Shown: positions 7,055-15,383 of the stretch, in pieces | How the letters are laid out: each line of letters begins with the position of its first letter | How positions within the stretch are numbered: position 1 is the first letter of the stretch | Assembly (NCBI RefSeq): GCF_004216905.1 | Contig: NZ_SGXJ01000005.1 | Location: 248,001-312,000, forward strand | DNA length: 64,000 nt | Direction: 5' to 3' | Source: Kribbella sp. VKM Ac-2569 | GTDB lineage: Bacteria > Actinomycetota > Actinomycetes > Propionibacteriales > Kribbellaceae | The notes under the pieces: model-generated | The model's database searches: none | Told to the model about the DNA's origin: nothing | The model's input: only the letters and a program-made list of their open reading frames with translations | Made by a program: the position numbers and the translations under genes

Positions 7055-8494
7055 ATGGACGTTTCGGAGAAGCTGCTCCGGTCGTACGTGGAGATCGACG
7101 AGGACGGCGACGGCCGGATCTGGTCCTGGGAGTTGCTCAACACGCTCGGTCGGGCGGGGATCATGCCGGACGATCCGCGGGTCCGTGCGGCGCTGGACGG
7201 CGTCCGTGACGCCGCCGGCCGGCCGGCGATCACGCCGTACGCCCAACCGGTGCAGCTCGACTTCGACACGTTCGCCGAGGTCGCGCAGCACGCGGTGATC
7301 CAGCGAACGCTGACGGGTGAGCTCGCGGTTCCGGGGGACGAGTTCGAGGAGTTCGCGCGAGCGGTGGAGCGGATCCACACCGACCTGCTGGACGAGCGGT
7401 CCGGTGCGGTCGCGGACTACATCCCGACCCTGCGCGACGCCGATCCGGAGAAGTTCGGGATCGCGATCTGCACCGCCGACGGCCAGGTGTTCTCGATCGG
7501 CGACACCGCGGAAGAGTTCAGCGTGCAGTCGACGTCGAAGCCGTTCAGCTACGCGATCGCTTTGGAGCAGCTCGGCCCGGAGGAGGTGCACCGCTGGATC
7601 GGCCAGGAGCAGAGCGGTGGCCCCTTCAACGATCCCTTGCTGTCGCTGAGCCGGGACGGCAGACCGCACAATCCGATGATCAACGCCGGAGCGATCGGGA
7701 CGCTCGCGCTGGTCGACTCCGGCCGGGATCTGTCCGACCGGTTGACCACCGTGCAGGAGGCGTGGAAGGGGATGACGGGCGATCGGCCGCAGCTGCTCGG
7801 TGCGACGTTCGCGGCCGAGCGGGACACCGGATTCGGCAACGCAGCGTTCGCCAACGCGCTGGCGAAGGCCGGGAAGCTGTACGGCGCCGCTCCGACGGAC
7901 CGGCGTGCTCCGGAAGACGCCAACGAGTTCTACACGATGGTCTGCTCGCTCACCATGAACGCCGATCGATTGGCCAGGGCCGGTGCCACGCTCGCGGGCG
8001 GTGGCGTCGCGCCGTTGAGCGGCCGGCAGGTGTTCTCTGCGGAGACCGCCGCCCGCGTGCTGTCGGTGATGGGCCACAGCGGGATGTACAACGACTCCGG
8101 GCAGTTCTCGAACCAGGTCGGACTGCCGGCCAAGAGCGGGGTGTCCGGCAACATCATGATGGTGGTGCCGTCGAAGCGCATGGCCGTCGTGGTGTTCTCA
8201 CCGCGGCTGGATGCGGTCGGCAACTCGGTGCGTGGGGTCGAGGTGTGCAAGCGGCTGGTCAACGAGTTCGGCCTGCACCCGTACCAAGGCATGAGCGCCG
8301 GCCGGGTCGCCGCACACGGGATCGGCGGCCACATGAACGAGGCCGACAAGCGCGCCGAGCTGGCGAGCGCCGCCGACCGCGCACTCGGCGGCGTGGCCCG
8401 GGCCGGGTCGGGCGGCGTCGCGGTGAAGACCGCCGACGGGGCGAAGGCCGGAACCGCGGGGCGCCGCGCCGAGCAACCTGGTCAGCAGCTCTGA
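7055..8494 (+). CDS. glsA: Glutaminase with N-terminal EF-hand
   Basis: A 479-aa enzyme predicted to hydrolyse L-glutamine to glutamate and ammonia. The serine-glutaminase domain spans about residues 105-400. The catalytic S159-x-x-K162 (QSTSKPFSY) and family stretches such as NPMINAGAI and AKSGVSGNIM are visible. Residues 15-26 (DEDGDGRIWSWE) form a textbook EF-hand calcium loop, an addition most bacterial glutaminases lack but which resembles the N-terminus of eukaryotic ones. The last roughly 70 residues are low-complexity Ala/Gly. The ATG at 7055 was chosen for the GGGAAGGAAG ribosome site. Convergent with glmS across a strong terminator. Confidence 0.92.
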   Translation: MDVSEKLLRSYVEIDEDGDGRIWSWELLNTLGRAGIMPDDPRVRAALDGVRDAAGRPAITPYAQPVQLDFDTFAEVAQHAVIQRTLTGELAVPGDEFEEFARAVERIHTDLLDERSGAVADYIPTLRDADPEKFGIAICTADGQVFSIGDTAEEFSVQSTSKPFSYAIALEQLGPEEVHRWIGQEQSGGPFNDPLLSLSRDGRPHNPMINAGAIGTLALVDSGRDLSDRLTTVQEAWKGMTGDRPQLLGATFAAERDTGFGNAAFANALAKAGKLYGAAPTDRRAPEDANEFYTMVCSLTMNADRLARAGATLAGGGVAPLSGRQVFSAETAARVLSVMGHSGMYNDSGQFSNQVGLPAKSGVSGNIMMVVPSKRMAVVVFSPRLDAVGNSVRGVEVCKRLVNEFGLHPYQGMSAGRVAAHGIGGHMNEADKRAELASAADRALGGVARAGSGGVAVKTADGAKAGTAGRRAEQPGQQL

Positions 8495-8497
8495 TCC

Positions 8498-8574
8498 CCA
8501 GGCCATCACAAATGAACGGCCCCCGCCACGCTGAGCGTGACGGGGGCCGTGGTGTCGCAGTTGTGATGGCCTGG
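8498..8574. terminator. Bidirectional nested hairpin terminator between glsA and glmS
   Basis: Three nested stems are visible: CCAGGCCATCACAA (8498-8511) with TTGTGATGGCCTGG (8561-8574), ACGGCCCCCG (8516-8525) with CGGGGGCCGT (8541-8550), and CACGC with GCGTG around a TGA loop (8527-8539). It sits between the two convergent stop codons. There is no U-tract, which is common for actinobacterial terminators. Confidence 0.85.
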
Positions 8575-8581
8575 CGGTCCG

Positions 8582-10402
8582 CTACTCGACGGTGACCGAC
8601 TTCGCCAGGTTGCGCGGCTTGTCCACGTCGTGGCCAAGCGCGACCGCGGCGTAGTACGCGATGATCTGCAGCGGGATCGTCAGCAGGATCGGGTCCAGCT
8701 CGGGCTCGTTCTTCGGTACGACGATCTTCGCCGCGACCCCGTCCGGAACCTCGACACCCGGGTGCGTGACGACGTACAGCGGGCCGGAGCGGGCGCCGAT
8801 CTCGTGCAGCGCGCCGATGTTGCGGTCCAGCAGCTCGTCGTCGGGGACGATCGCGACACTCGGAACGTCAGGCGAGATCAGCGCGAGCGGGCCGTGCTTC
8901 AGCTCGGAGGTCTGGTACGCCTCGGCGTGCCGGTACGAGATCTCCTTCAGCTTCTGCGCACCCTCGCGCGCCACCGGGTACCCGCGGGTCCGACCGACGA
9001 AGAACAGGCTCTCGTGCTTGGCGAGGCGGCCGGCGATCTTGGCCAGCTCCTCCTCCTGGGCGACGATTGCGGCGATGTCCGCCGGCAGCTTCTTCAGGCC
9101 CTCGATCAGCCGGCGACCGTCGGCGGGGGAGACGTCCCGGATCCGGCCGAGGTGGATGCCGAGCATCGCGAACCCGACCGCCATGTTGGTCAGCGCCTTC
9201 GTCGACGCCACCGAGACCTCCGGGCCGGCGTGCAGGTACACGCCGCCGTCGACCTCACGCGCGATGCTCGAACCGACCGCGTTCACCAGGCCGATCACGC
9301 GACCGCCCTTGCGCTTCAGCTCCTGCACCGCGACGAGGGTGTCGAGGGTTTCACCGGACTGCGACACGGCGACGTACAGCGTGTCCCGCTCGACCACCGG
9401 GTTGCGATACCGGAACTCGGACGCCGGCTCCGCGTCGGCGGGGATCCGCGCGACCTCCTCGATGAACTGCGCGCCCATCTGACCCGCGTAGTACGCCGAA
9501 CCGCAGCCGAGGATCTTGACCCGCTTGATCTCCCGCGCCTCGCGGGCGTCCATGTTCAGGCCGCCGAGGTGCACGGTGTGGAAGCGCTCGTCCAGACGGC
9601 CCCGGATGACCCGGCTGACCGCGTCCGGCTGCTCGTGGATCTCCTTCATCATGAAGTGCTCGTGCAGACCGCGCTCGAACTCCTCGGCCTCCCACTCGAC
9701 CGTCTTCGCGGTCTTCGTGGTCGGGGAGGCGTCCTGGGTGAAGGTGCGGTAGCCGTCGGCGCGGACGGTGGCGAGCTCGCCGTCGTCCAAGTAGACGACC
9801 TGGCGGGTGTAGCGGATCAGCGCGGCCGCGTCGGAGGCGATGTGCATCTCGCCGTCGCCGATGCCGAGGATCAGCGGGCTGCCGTTGCGGGCGACCACGA
9901 TCCGGTCCGGGAAGTCGAGGTCGATCACCGCGATGCCGTAGGTGCCCTCGATCCGGCGCAGGGCGGCCATCACCTTCTCCTCGAGGGTGGCGCCGTCGGC
10001 CTGCTCGATCAGGTGCGCGAGCACCTCGGTGTCGGTCTCGGAGCGCAGCTTGACGCCGGCGTCCTCGAGCTGCGAACGGATCGCACCGGCGTTGTCGAAG
10101 ATGCCGTTGTGCACGACCGCGATCCGCTCGTTACCGCTCACGTGCGGGTGCGCGTTGTCCTTGCTCGGGCCGCCGTGGGTGGCCCACCGGGTGTGGCCGA
10201 TGCCGAGCTTGCCGCCGAAGCGCTTCGGCAGCGACGCCTCCAGCTCACGGACCCGGCCGGCGTCCTTGTGCACCTTCAGCTCGCTGGACCCGAGGACGGC
10301 AACGCCCGCCGAGTCGTAGCCCCGGTACTCGAGGCGGGCCAGTCCGTCCACCAGGATGGGCGCGGCCGGCTTGGTGCCGACGTACCCGACGATTCCGCAC
10401 AT
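8582..10402 (-). CDS. glmS: Glutamine--fructose-6-phosphate aminotransferase (isomerizing)
   Basis: A 606-aa GlmS that makes glucosamine-6-phosphate from fructose-6-phosphate and glutamine, the first step to UDP-GlcNAc. The N-terminal Cys nucleophile (MCGIVGYVG) is exposed after Met removal; glutaminase motifs (GHTRWATHG, NGIFDN) follow. Two SIS domains fill residues about 280-600, ending in the conserved KSVTVE tail. Length is standard. An RBS (GAAGGGG) precedes the ATG. A 93-aa unknown gene lies 60 bp upstream on the same strand and may be co-transcribed. Confidence 0.98.
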   Translation of the reverse strand: MCGIVGYVGTKPAAPILVDGLARLEYRGYDSAGVAVLGSSELKVHKDAGRVRELEASLPKRFGGKLGIGHTRWATHGGPSKDNAHPHVSGNERIAVVHNGIFDNAGAIRSQLEDAGVKLRSETDTEVLAHLIEQADGATLEEKVMAALRRIEGTYGIAVIDLDFPDRIVVARNGSPLILGIGDGEMHIASDAAALIRYTRQVVYLDDGELATVRADGYRTFTQDASPTTKTAKTVEWEAEEFERGLHEHFMMKEIHEQPDAVSRVIRGRLDERFHTVHLGGLNMDAREAREIKRVKILGCGSAYYAGQMGAQFIEEVARIPADAEPASEFRYRNPVVERDTLYVAVSQSGETLDTLVAVQELKRKGGRVIGLVNAVGSSIAREVDGGVYLHAGPEVSVASTKALTNMAVGFAMLGIHLGRIRDVSPADGRRLIEGLKKLPADIAAIVAQEEELAKIAGRLAKHESLFFVGRTRGYPVAREGAQKLKEISYRHAEAYQTSELKHGPLALISPDVPSVAIVPDDELLDRNIGALHEIGARSGPLYVVTHPGVEVPDGVAAKIVVPKNEPELDPILLTIPLQIIAYYAAVALGHDVDKPRNLAKSVTVE

Positions 10403-10462
10403 GTAGTGGTGCCCCTTCGTAGGTCTGCGTGTGCCCCGTGATTTGCCCCGGGATTTGCTCCG

Positions 10463-10744
10463 TCAGCCGTAGACGATCCGTCGTAGCTGGCGGGCGGAGA
10501 GTTCGGGTGAGCGGACCGGCCAGTGCCGGAGCTCGGTGCCGAGACGGGCGAAGATCTCGTCGTTGCGGGCGCCGTACGTCTGTAGCTCACGGTGCCGGCG
10601 CCGGACGTACTCCTCGGTCGTCTCGGTGAAATAGGCCAGTACGTCGGCGACCACGCGCCGCGCGACATCCGCCGACAGTCCGGTCGTGCGGCTGACCTGA
10701 TCGGCCAGCTCGTCGACCGGCTCCGCCGCCGCCTCACTGATCAC
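10463..10744 (-). CDS. Conserved-looking 93-aa protein of unknown function upstream of glmS
   Basis: The family is not recognised. The product is small, highly charged and predicted helical, with regularly spaced Arg/Glu (YVRRRHRELQTYG, IFARLGTELRHW) and a conserved-looking basic C-terminus (RQLRRIVYG). No membrane segment or cysteine motif. The GTG at 10744 is preferred over a TTG 36 nt upstream because a GGTGG lies 6 nt before it. Same strand and 60 bp from glmS, 85 bp after nucS. A nucleic-acid-binding or regulatory role would fit its charge, but this is a guess. Confidence 0.6.
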   Translation of the reverse strand: MISEAAAEPVDELADQVSRTTGLSADVARRVVADVLAYFTETTEEYVRRRHRELQTYGARNDEIFARLGTELRHWPVRSPELSARQLRRIVYG

Positions 10745-10829
10745 GCGTCCACCATGCAGTCTTTCCGGGGCCAACGCCAAGCATCTGCCCGAAATCGGGC
10801 AAAATACCTGCTTTGTCAGGAGCTGATGT

Positions 10830-11489
10830 TCAGAAGAGGCGGAGGACGTCGGACTCCATGCCGCGGAGGGCGTCGTAGTCGACGGTGAGGCAGTCGAGGC
10901 CGCGGTCGGTGGCGAGGAACTGTGCCTGCGGCTTGATCAGCTGGGCGGCGAAGATCCCGCGGACCGGGGCCAGCAGCGGGTCGCGGTTCAGAAGCTCGAC
11001 GTACCGGGTCAGCTGCTCGACGCCGTCGATCTCGCCGCGGCGCTTGATCTCGACCGCCACGTGCTTGCCGTCGGCGTCGCGGAGCAGCAGGTCGACCGGG
11101 CCGATCGCGGTCGGGTACTCCCGGCGTACCAGCGTCCAGCCCTCGCCGAACGTGTGGACGTGCTCGGCGAGCAGCTCCTGGAGGTGCGCCTCGACACCGT
11201 CCTTGATGAGGCCGGGATCCGTCCCGAGCTCGTACGCCGTGTCGCTGTGCACCTCCTCGATGGTGATGCGGAGCTCTTCACCAGCCTTGTTGGTGACGCT
11301 CCAGACCCCCTCGTCCTCCGTCAGCTTGCACGGCGGCGACATCCAGTTCAGCGGTTTGTACGACCCGCCGTCGGCGTGGATCAGCACGGATCCGTCCGCC
11401 TTCACCATCAGCAGCCGGGGCGCCATCGGCAGATGAGCCGTCAGCCGCCCCGAGTAGTCAACAGAACACGTAGCAATCACCAAGCGCAC
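10830..11489 (-). CDS. nucS: Endonuclease NucS / EndoMS (mismatch-specific)
   Basis: A 219-aa NucS, the actinobacterial/archaeal enzyme that cuts both strands at mismatches and replaces MutS-MutL repair. The N-terminal beta-rich domain starts RLVIATCSVDYSGRL and contains YKPLNWMSPP. The C-terminal RecB-like nuclease motif is visible as GPVDLLLRD followed by HVAVEIKRRGEIDG, giving the D...E-x-K catalytic set. The GTG at 11489 matches the family N-terminus. A TACGGT box ends 8 nt upstream with no Shine-Dalgarno, so the mRNA is probably leaderless. Confidence 0.96.
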   Translation of the reverse strand: MRLVIATCSVDYSGRLTAHLPMAPRLLMVKADGSVLIHADGGSYKPLNWMSPPCKLTEDEGVWSVTNKAGEELRITIEEVHSDTAYELGTDPGLIKDGVEAHLQELLAEHVHTFGEGWTLVRREYPTAIGPVDLLLRDADGKHVAVEIKRRGEIDGVEQLTRYVELLNRDPLLAPVRGIFAAQLIKPQAQFLATDRGLDCLTVDYDALRGMESDVLRLF

Positions 11490-11497
11490 GAGAAAGC

Positions 11498-11503
11498 ACC
11501 GTA
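11498..11503 (-). promoter_or_regulatory. Probable leaderless -10 box of nucS
   Basis: TACGGT on the minus strand, 8 nt before the nucS GTG. No ribosome-binding sequence lies between. It fits the TAnnnT-N6-8-start pattern seen at several genes here. Confidence 0.45.
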
Positions 11504-11538
11504 GTGCACTGGGCTCCCGGAGTGGGAAGGTGGTGAGC

Positions 11539-11862
11539 ATGATGCCGAAGGTGAGCGACGAGGCGGTCGCGGCGTACGACGCGGTTGCGGCCGGGCTCGA
11601 GGCGGCCGGAGTGGTCCGCGGCAGCATGTTCGGGATGCCGTGCCTGAAGATCGGCAAGAAGGTCCTCGCCGGCATGTACGGCGACGCGATGACGTTCAAG
11701 CTCCCGCCCGAGCCGCGGGAGAAGGCGCTGGCGGTCCCCGGCGCGGAGCAGTTCGATCCTGGGATGGGTCGGCCGATGAAGGAGTGGGTAAGGATCCCGC
11801 TCGACCAGTCCGCCGTCTGGCCGGACTACGCCGCCGAGGCCCTGGAGTACGTCGCTCAATGA
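11539..11862 (+). CDS. TfoX N-terminal domain-like small protein
   Basis: A 107-aa soluble protein with the TfoX/Sxy N-terminal fold signature (GSMFGMPCLKIGKKVLAGMY, then MGRPMKEWVRIP). In actinobacteria such stand-alone domains are common and have no proven competence role. The ATG at 11539 is chosen because GGGAAGG (11524-11530) sits 8 nt upstream; GTGs at 11530 and 11533 are alternatives. Its TGA overlaps the ATG of the methyltransferase gene (ATGA), so the two, and the NUDIX gene after them, look like one operon. Confidence 0.8.
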   Translation: MMPKVSDEAVAAYDAVAAGLEAAGVVRGSMFGMPCLKIGKKVLAGMYGDAMTFKLPPEPREKALAVPGAEQFDPGMGRPMKEWVRIPLDQSAVWPDYAAEALEYVAQ

Positions 11863-12740
11863 ATCTCATGTGTCCAGCTCGGATCTTGCTGCTGCCCGGT
11901 GACGTCCAGGACGCGGTGGTCGGTGAGCGCGTCGTGCAGGTGTACGCCGGTTCGTTCGAGGCGGCTGCGGGCGCTCGGTTGGCCGAGGCACTCGCGGTGC
12001 GGCTGACCGTCGTACCCGAGCTGACCCAGCGGCCGGACGCCGAGCTGCAGTCGATCGCGGACCTGCATCGCGGCGAGACCGTCGTCGTCCTCGGGCTGGA
12101 TCTCGGTCTCAAACTGCCCGCCGTCGTCGAGCACACCGGCGACGGCTGGACCCGGGTCGCGTCGGACAACGAGCTCACACTCGCGGCGTACGAACAGGCC
12201 GCCGGCAAGTTCCGCGACTCGATCCCCAAGGACCCCAACCGACTGTTGATCGACCTGCTCGCCGAACGCCTCGCGCCGGGTAGTCAGGTGCTCGAACTCG
12301 GCAGCGGCACCGGCAAGGACGCGATCGAGCTCGAGAGCCGTGGGTACGTCGTACGCCGTACCGACGCGACGCAGGCGTTCGTCGACATGATGCGATCCGA
12401 CGGGTACGCCGCCGACCACCTGAACGCGCTCACCGACGGCTACGGCGGCCCGTACGACGCGGTGTACTCGAGCGCGGTGTTCCTGCACTTCGATCGCGCC
12501 CAACTGGCCGCCGTACTGCGGAAGGCGGCCCGTTCCGCGCCGATCCTCGCGTTCGCGACCCGGGAGGGCAAGGGCGAGGAATGGTCGAACCGGCACCTGG
12601 ATCTGCCACGACATTTCGTTCTCTGGCAGGAAGATCCGCTCCGCGAATTGCTGACCGCGACCGGCTGGACGGTCGCGCGGCTGGAGCGCGGCGACTCGAG
12701 GATCGGCACCTGGTTTCAGATCCTGGCGACGCGATCGTGA
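11859..12740 (+). CDS. SAM-dependent methyltransferase with extra N-terminal domain
   Basis: A 293-aa protein. Residues about 115-290 are a class I methyltransferase: motif I VLELGSGTGKDAI near 147, an acidic residue after the next strand (RRTDATQ), and YDAVYSSAVFLHF. Residues 1-110 look like a decayed histidine-phosphatase (phosphoglycerate mutase-like) domain: the QVYAGSFEAAAGARLAEAL and LHRGETVVVLG stretches resemble that family's central region, while the RHG catalytic motif is absent. The substrate is unknown. Start and stop both overlap neighbours (ATGA, GTGA). Confidence 0.8.
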   Translation: MNLMCPARILLLPGDVQDAVVGERVVQVYAGSFEAAAGARLAEALAVRLTVVPELTQRPDAELQSIADLHRGETVVVLGLDLGLKLPAVVEHTGDGWTRVASDNELTLAAYEQAAGKFRDSIPKDPNRLLIDLLAERLAPGSQVLELGSGTGKDAIELESRGYVVRRTDATQAFVDMMRSDGYAADHLNALTDGYGGPYDAVYSSAVFLHFDRAQLAAVLRKAARSAPILAFATREGKGEEWSNRHLDLPRHFVLWQEDPLRELLTATGWTVARLERGDSRIGTWFQILATRS

Positions 12741-13192
12741 TCCGCGCCGGCGTCGTACTGCTCAGCGAACACGGGATCGCCGCGATCGAGCGGGTTCGCG
12801 ACGGGCGGACCTATCACGTGCTGCCCGGCGGTCAGGTCGAGGACGGAGAGAGCCCTGCGGAGGCCGCGCGCCGGGAGGTCCACGAGGAACTCGGCCTACT
12901 GGTGAAGATCCGTGCTGCCGTCGCGGTCGTCCACTTCGGCGACAGCACGCAGCACTACTTCGTCGCCGACATGATCGGCGGCGAGTTCGGCACCGGGGAC
13001 GGTCCGGAGCTGGACAGCCCGGTCGACTCGGAGCGGGGGAGTTATCGCGCCGTGTGGCTGCCGGTGACAGACCTCGCCGCCTGCGACCTCCGGCCGCGGC
13101 CGATCGCGACCGCGCTGCAGACCGCGCCCGACCCGTGGTGGCTGCTCGAAGGGTGGATGGAGACCCCGGTGGTCCTGGAGGAGTCCGGCTGA
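12737..13192 (+). CDS. NUDIX hydrolase
   Basis: A 151-aa NUDIX pyrophosphohydrolase. The Nudix box is intact: GGQVEDGESPAEAARREVHE followed by ELGL, matching G-x5-E-x7-REV-x-EE-L-G. Substrates of such stand-alone enzymes range from damaged nucleotides to sugar nucleotides and cannot be chosen here. The GTG at 12737 overlaps the methyltransferase stop. Convergent with the membrane-protein gene, with 1 bp between stop codons. Confidence 0.93.
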   Translation: MIRAGVVLLSEHGIAAIERVRDGRTYHVLPGGQVEDGESPAEAARREVHEELGLLVKIRAAVAVVHFGDSTQHYFVADMIGGEFGTGDGPELDSPVDSERGSYRAVWLPVTDLAACDLRPRPIATALQTAPDPWWLLEGWMETPVVLEESG

Positions 13193-13193
13193 C

Positions 13194-15278
13194 TCAGCCT
13201 CGCCGGTGATCCAGCTCCGGGGCGCTGGTCTCCTCGGTCCTGGTCCCGTCGGTTCTGGTCCAGGTCCGGGCGATCGTCAGCGCCAAAGGTGGCCCGGCGA
13301 CGGCGAAGGTCAGCAGGGCGATGCGCAGACCGTAGTCGTTGGCGGCCGAGCCGATGGCCGCGACGGTCACGACGGCGACGAAGCAACCCCAGAGGTACCT
13401 CCTCCGGGCGACGGCCCGTTCGAACCAGGCCGGCGCCACCTGGCGGCGCGCGACCACGACAGCGATCAGGTACAGCAGCAGGGCACCCGCCAGCCAGAGG
13501 TGTGGTCCGGCGGACAGCGAACCGATGGCGTAGCCGGCCTTGCGGGTCACGACGTCGATACCGCCGCCGTTCAGGAGGTCTTCGACGAACCGCCCGGCGT
13601 GTGAGCGCGAGGTGGCCGGGCGAAGCCAGTCGAGCACGCTGATCATGGCCACCGCGGCGACCGCGGCGGCGCCGGTGAGCAGCAGGCGGCCAATCCCGAT
13701 CCGCCGGCCGAGAACGTCGAGCGTGAGCAGGGCGAAGGCCGGGACGATCGCGAAGCCGCCGCCGACGTCCGCTCCCCAGGTGGGCCACGCGTCGACGGCG
13801 ACTGTGACCAGACCGATCGCTGCGACGGCACCGGCCGCGACTGACGCACCGGAGCGGGCCCTCAGCCACCTGGCGACGCCGGCCGCGAAGATCACGGCAT
13901 GGACGGCGAACACGACGAACGTGGTGTTGCCGAAGCCGTAGTACCGCCCGCCCGAGAGTGGCGACGGTCCGAGCGGACTCCCGTGGTGCAGGACCGTGCC
14001 GGTGACCGCGTCGAGGGCGAGGACGGCGACCGTGACACCTGACAGGACAGTGACGGCTCTTGGCAGCCGCCGGAGGACGAGCGCGGTCGCCACCGCGCCG
14101 AGGAGCATCCCCAGCCACAACGCCACCAACGGCACGGGCCAGCGCCACCACTGGATGAGCCGGACCAGGTACGAACACAACGGCAGTGCGGCGAGCACCA
14201 GCAGGCCGAACTCGGCCGCCCGTGGATTGCGCCCGGAGCGCCGGAGCAACGCCAGTGCACCGATCGCCAGCAGGACGGCCGCGGCCAGACCGTTGACGAA
14301 CCAGCCCGAGCTCCGGCGCAGATCGCGGTCACGTTGCGTGATGTCGCCGAGCTTCCTGGCGGTGTCCTCCGCCGAAGGGCGGTGACCTGCGGCGATCAGT
14401 GGTGCGCCGGTGAAGTCGTTGGGCTCGGTCACGCCGACGGCGTCAACGATCGTCGAGGGGATGTCGAGCAACCGGACGATGCCCGGCCACCGCGTCGACT
14501 GCGCGGTCAGAAGCTGGTCGCCCTTGCCGGGGCCGGTGACCAGTACGGCGCTCATCGCCAGCGTCGAGTGCACCGGCTGGGAGACGCCGAGGACGATCAC
14601 GGTCGCATCGGACGGCGCACGCTCGAGCACCTCGCGGACCGTGTCATCGGCCTGCCGGAGCGCTCGTCCGGGGTCGCGGCGGCGATCGAGTACGCCGGCA
14701 TCGACCACGGTCACCGGGCAGTCCCACCGGGCGGCCTGCGCGGTGGCGTAGTACCTGGCCACCCGGCCCTGCCGGTCGGCAAGGGCCGCCGCGGCGCCAG
14801 GACCGACTGCGGAGGCGCAGACGTTGCTGGCGGCAAGCGTCGTACCGAGCAGGCCGATTGTCGGGTCGTACACCGAGGCATGCTGTGCCGTGACCAGCCT
14901 GGCCCAGCCGTCGACGGTGCCGGCGGCCACCGGTGGGATCGCCGTACAGTCGCGGTCGCGGTGGGGTTGCGGATCGGTGGCCGCCCGGCCGGCCGACAGG
15001 GAGAGCCAGCCGTCCAGCGGACACGGCGGTGAGTGCACGGTGCGGACCGTCATCGCCGCGGCGTCGGCCCCGTCGCCGAGCATCCGCCACAGCGTCGGTG
15101 CGCCGTCCTCGGTCAGGTTGTCCCAGGTGAGGCCGGCGATGCCGACGACCACCACGGGCGCGGTGACCACCGCGCCCGGAACTGCCGAGCCTGGGACCGC
15201 TGAGCCCGGGTCCGCCGCGGCCGCCGCCGTTGCGGGCAGGCAGAGGGCCGCGGCAGCGGCCAGGATCCGGGCGAACAT
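13194..15278 (-). CDS. Large membrane protein with alkaline-phosphatase-like ectodomain
   Basis: A 694-aa protein. A signal peptide (MFARILAAAAALCLPATA) is followed by an extracytoplasmic domain of about 370 residues. It begins VVVVGIAGLTWDNL and later has APSDATVIVLGVSQP, resembling the metal-dependent phosphatase/sulfatase fold but without a clear metal-ligand set. The C-terminal half has around ten hydrophobic segments. The start at 15278 was chosen for the signal peptide; GATAGT lies 7 nt upstream (leaderless). Similar actinobacterial proteins are annotated only as membrane proteins; function unknown. Confidence 0.8.
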   Translation of the reverse strand: MFARILAAAAALCLPATAAAAADPGSAVPGSAVPGAVVTAPVVVVGIAGLTWDNLTEDGAPTLWRMLGDGADAAAMTVRTVHSPPCPLDGWLSLSAGRAATDPQPHRDRDCTAIPPVAAGTVDGWARLVTAQHASVYDPTIGLLGTTLAASNVCASAVGPGAAAALADRQGRVARYYATAQAARWDCPVTVVDAGVLDRRRDPGRALRQADDTVREVLERAPSDATVIVLGVSQPVHSTLAMSAVLVTGPGKGDQLLTAQSTRWPGIVRLLDIPSTIVDAVGVTEPNDFTGAPLIAAGHRPSAEDTARKLGDITQRDRDLRRSSGWFVNGLAAAVLLAIGALALLRRSGRNPRAAEFGLLVLAALPLCSYLVRLIQWWRWPVPLVALWLGMLLGAVATALVLRRLPRAVTVLSGVTVAVLALDAVTGTVLHHGSPLGPSPLSGGRYYGFGNTTFVVFAVHAVIFAAGVARWLRARSGASVAAGAVAAIGLVTVAVDAWPTWGADVGGGFAIVPAFALLTLDVLGRRIGIGRLLLTGAAAVAAVAMISVLDWLRPATSRSHAGRFVEDLLNGGGIDVVTRKAGYAIGSLSAGPHLWLAGALLLYLIAVVVARRQVAPAWFERAVARRRYLWGCFVAVVTVAAIGSAANDYGLRIALLTFAVAGPPLALTIARTWTRTDGTRTEETSAPELDHRRG

Positions 15279-15285
15279 GCGCACA

Positions 15286-15291
15286 ACTATC
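15286..15291 (-). promoter_or_regulatory. Probable leaderless -10 box of the membrane protein gene
   Basis: GATAGT on the minus strand, 7 nt before the ATG at 15278. The divergent gene has CATAGT, also 7 nt before its ATG, so the pair look like matched leaderless promoters. Confidence 0.4.
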
Positions 15292-15370
15292 GGCCGCGGC
15301 GAGGTCAGGCGGCGTGTGAGGTTGACCTCCCCGGTGACCCAGCTCATGGGCTTACCAGTGCCTGGACTGG

Positions 15371-15376
15371 CATAGT
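15371..15376 (+). promoter_or_regulatory. Probable leaderless -10 box of the hydroxyacyl-CoA dehydrogenase gene
   Basis: CATAGT, 7 nt before the ATG at 15384, with no Shine-Dalgarno in between. No convincing -35 is seen. Confidence 0.35.
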
Positions 15377-15383
15377 GCACGGC

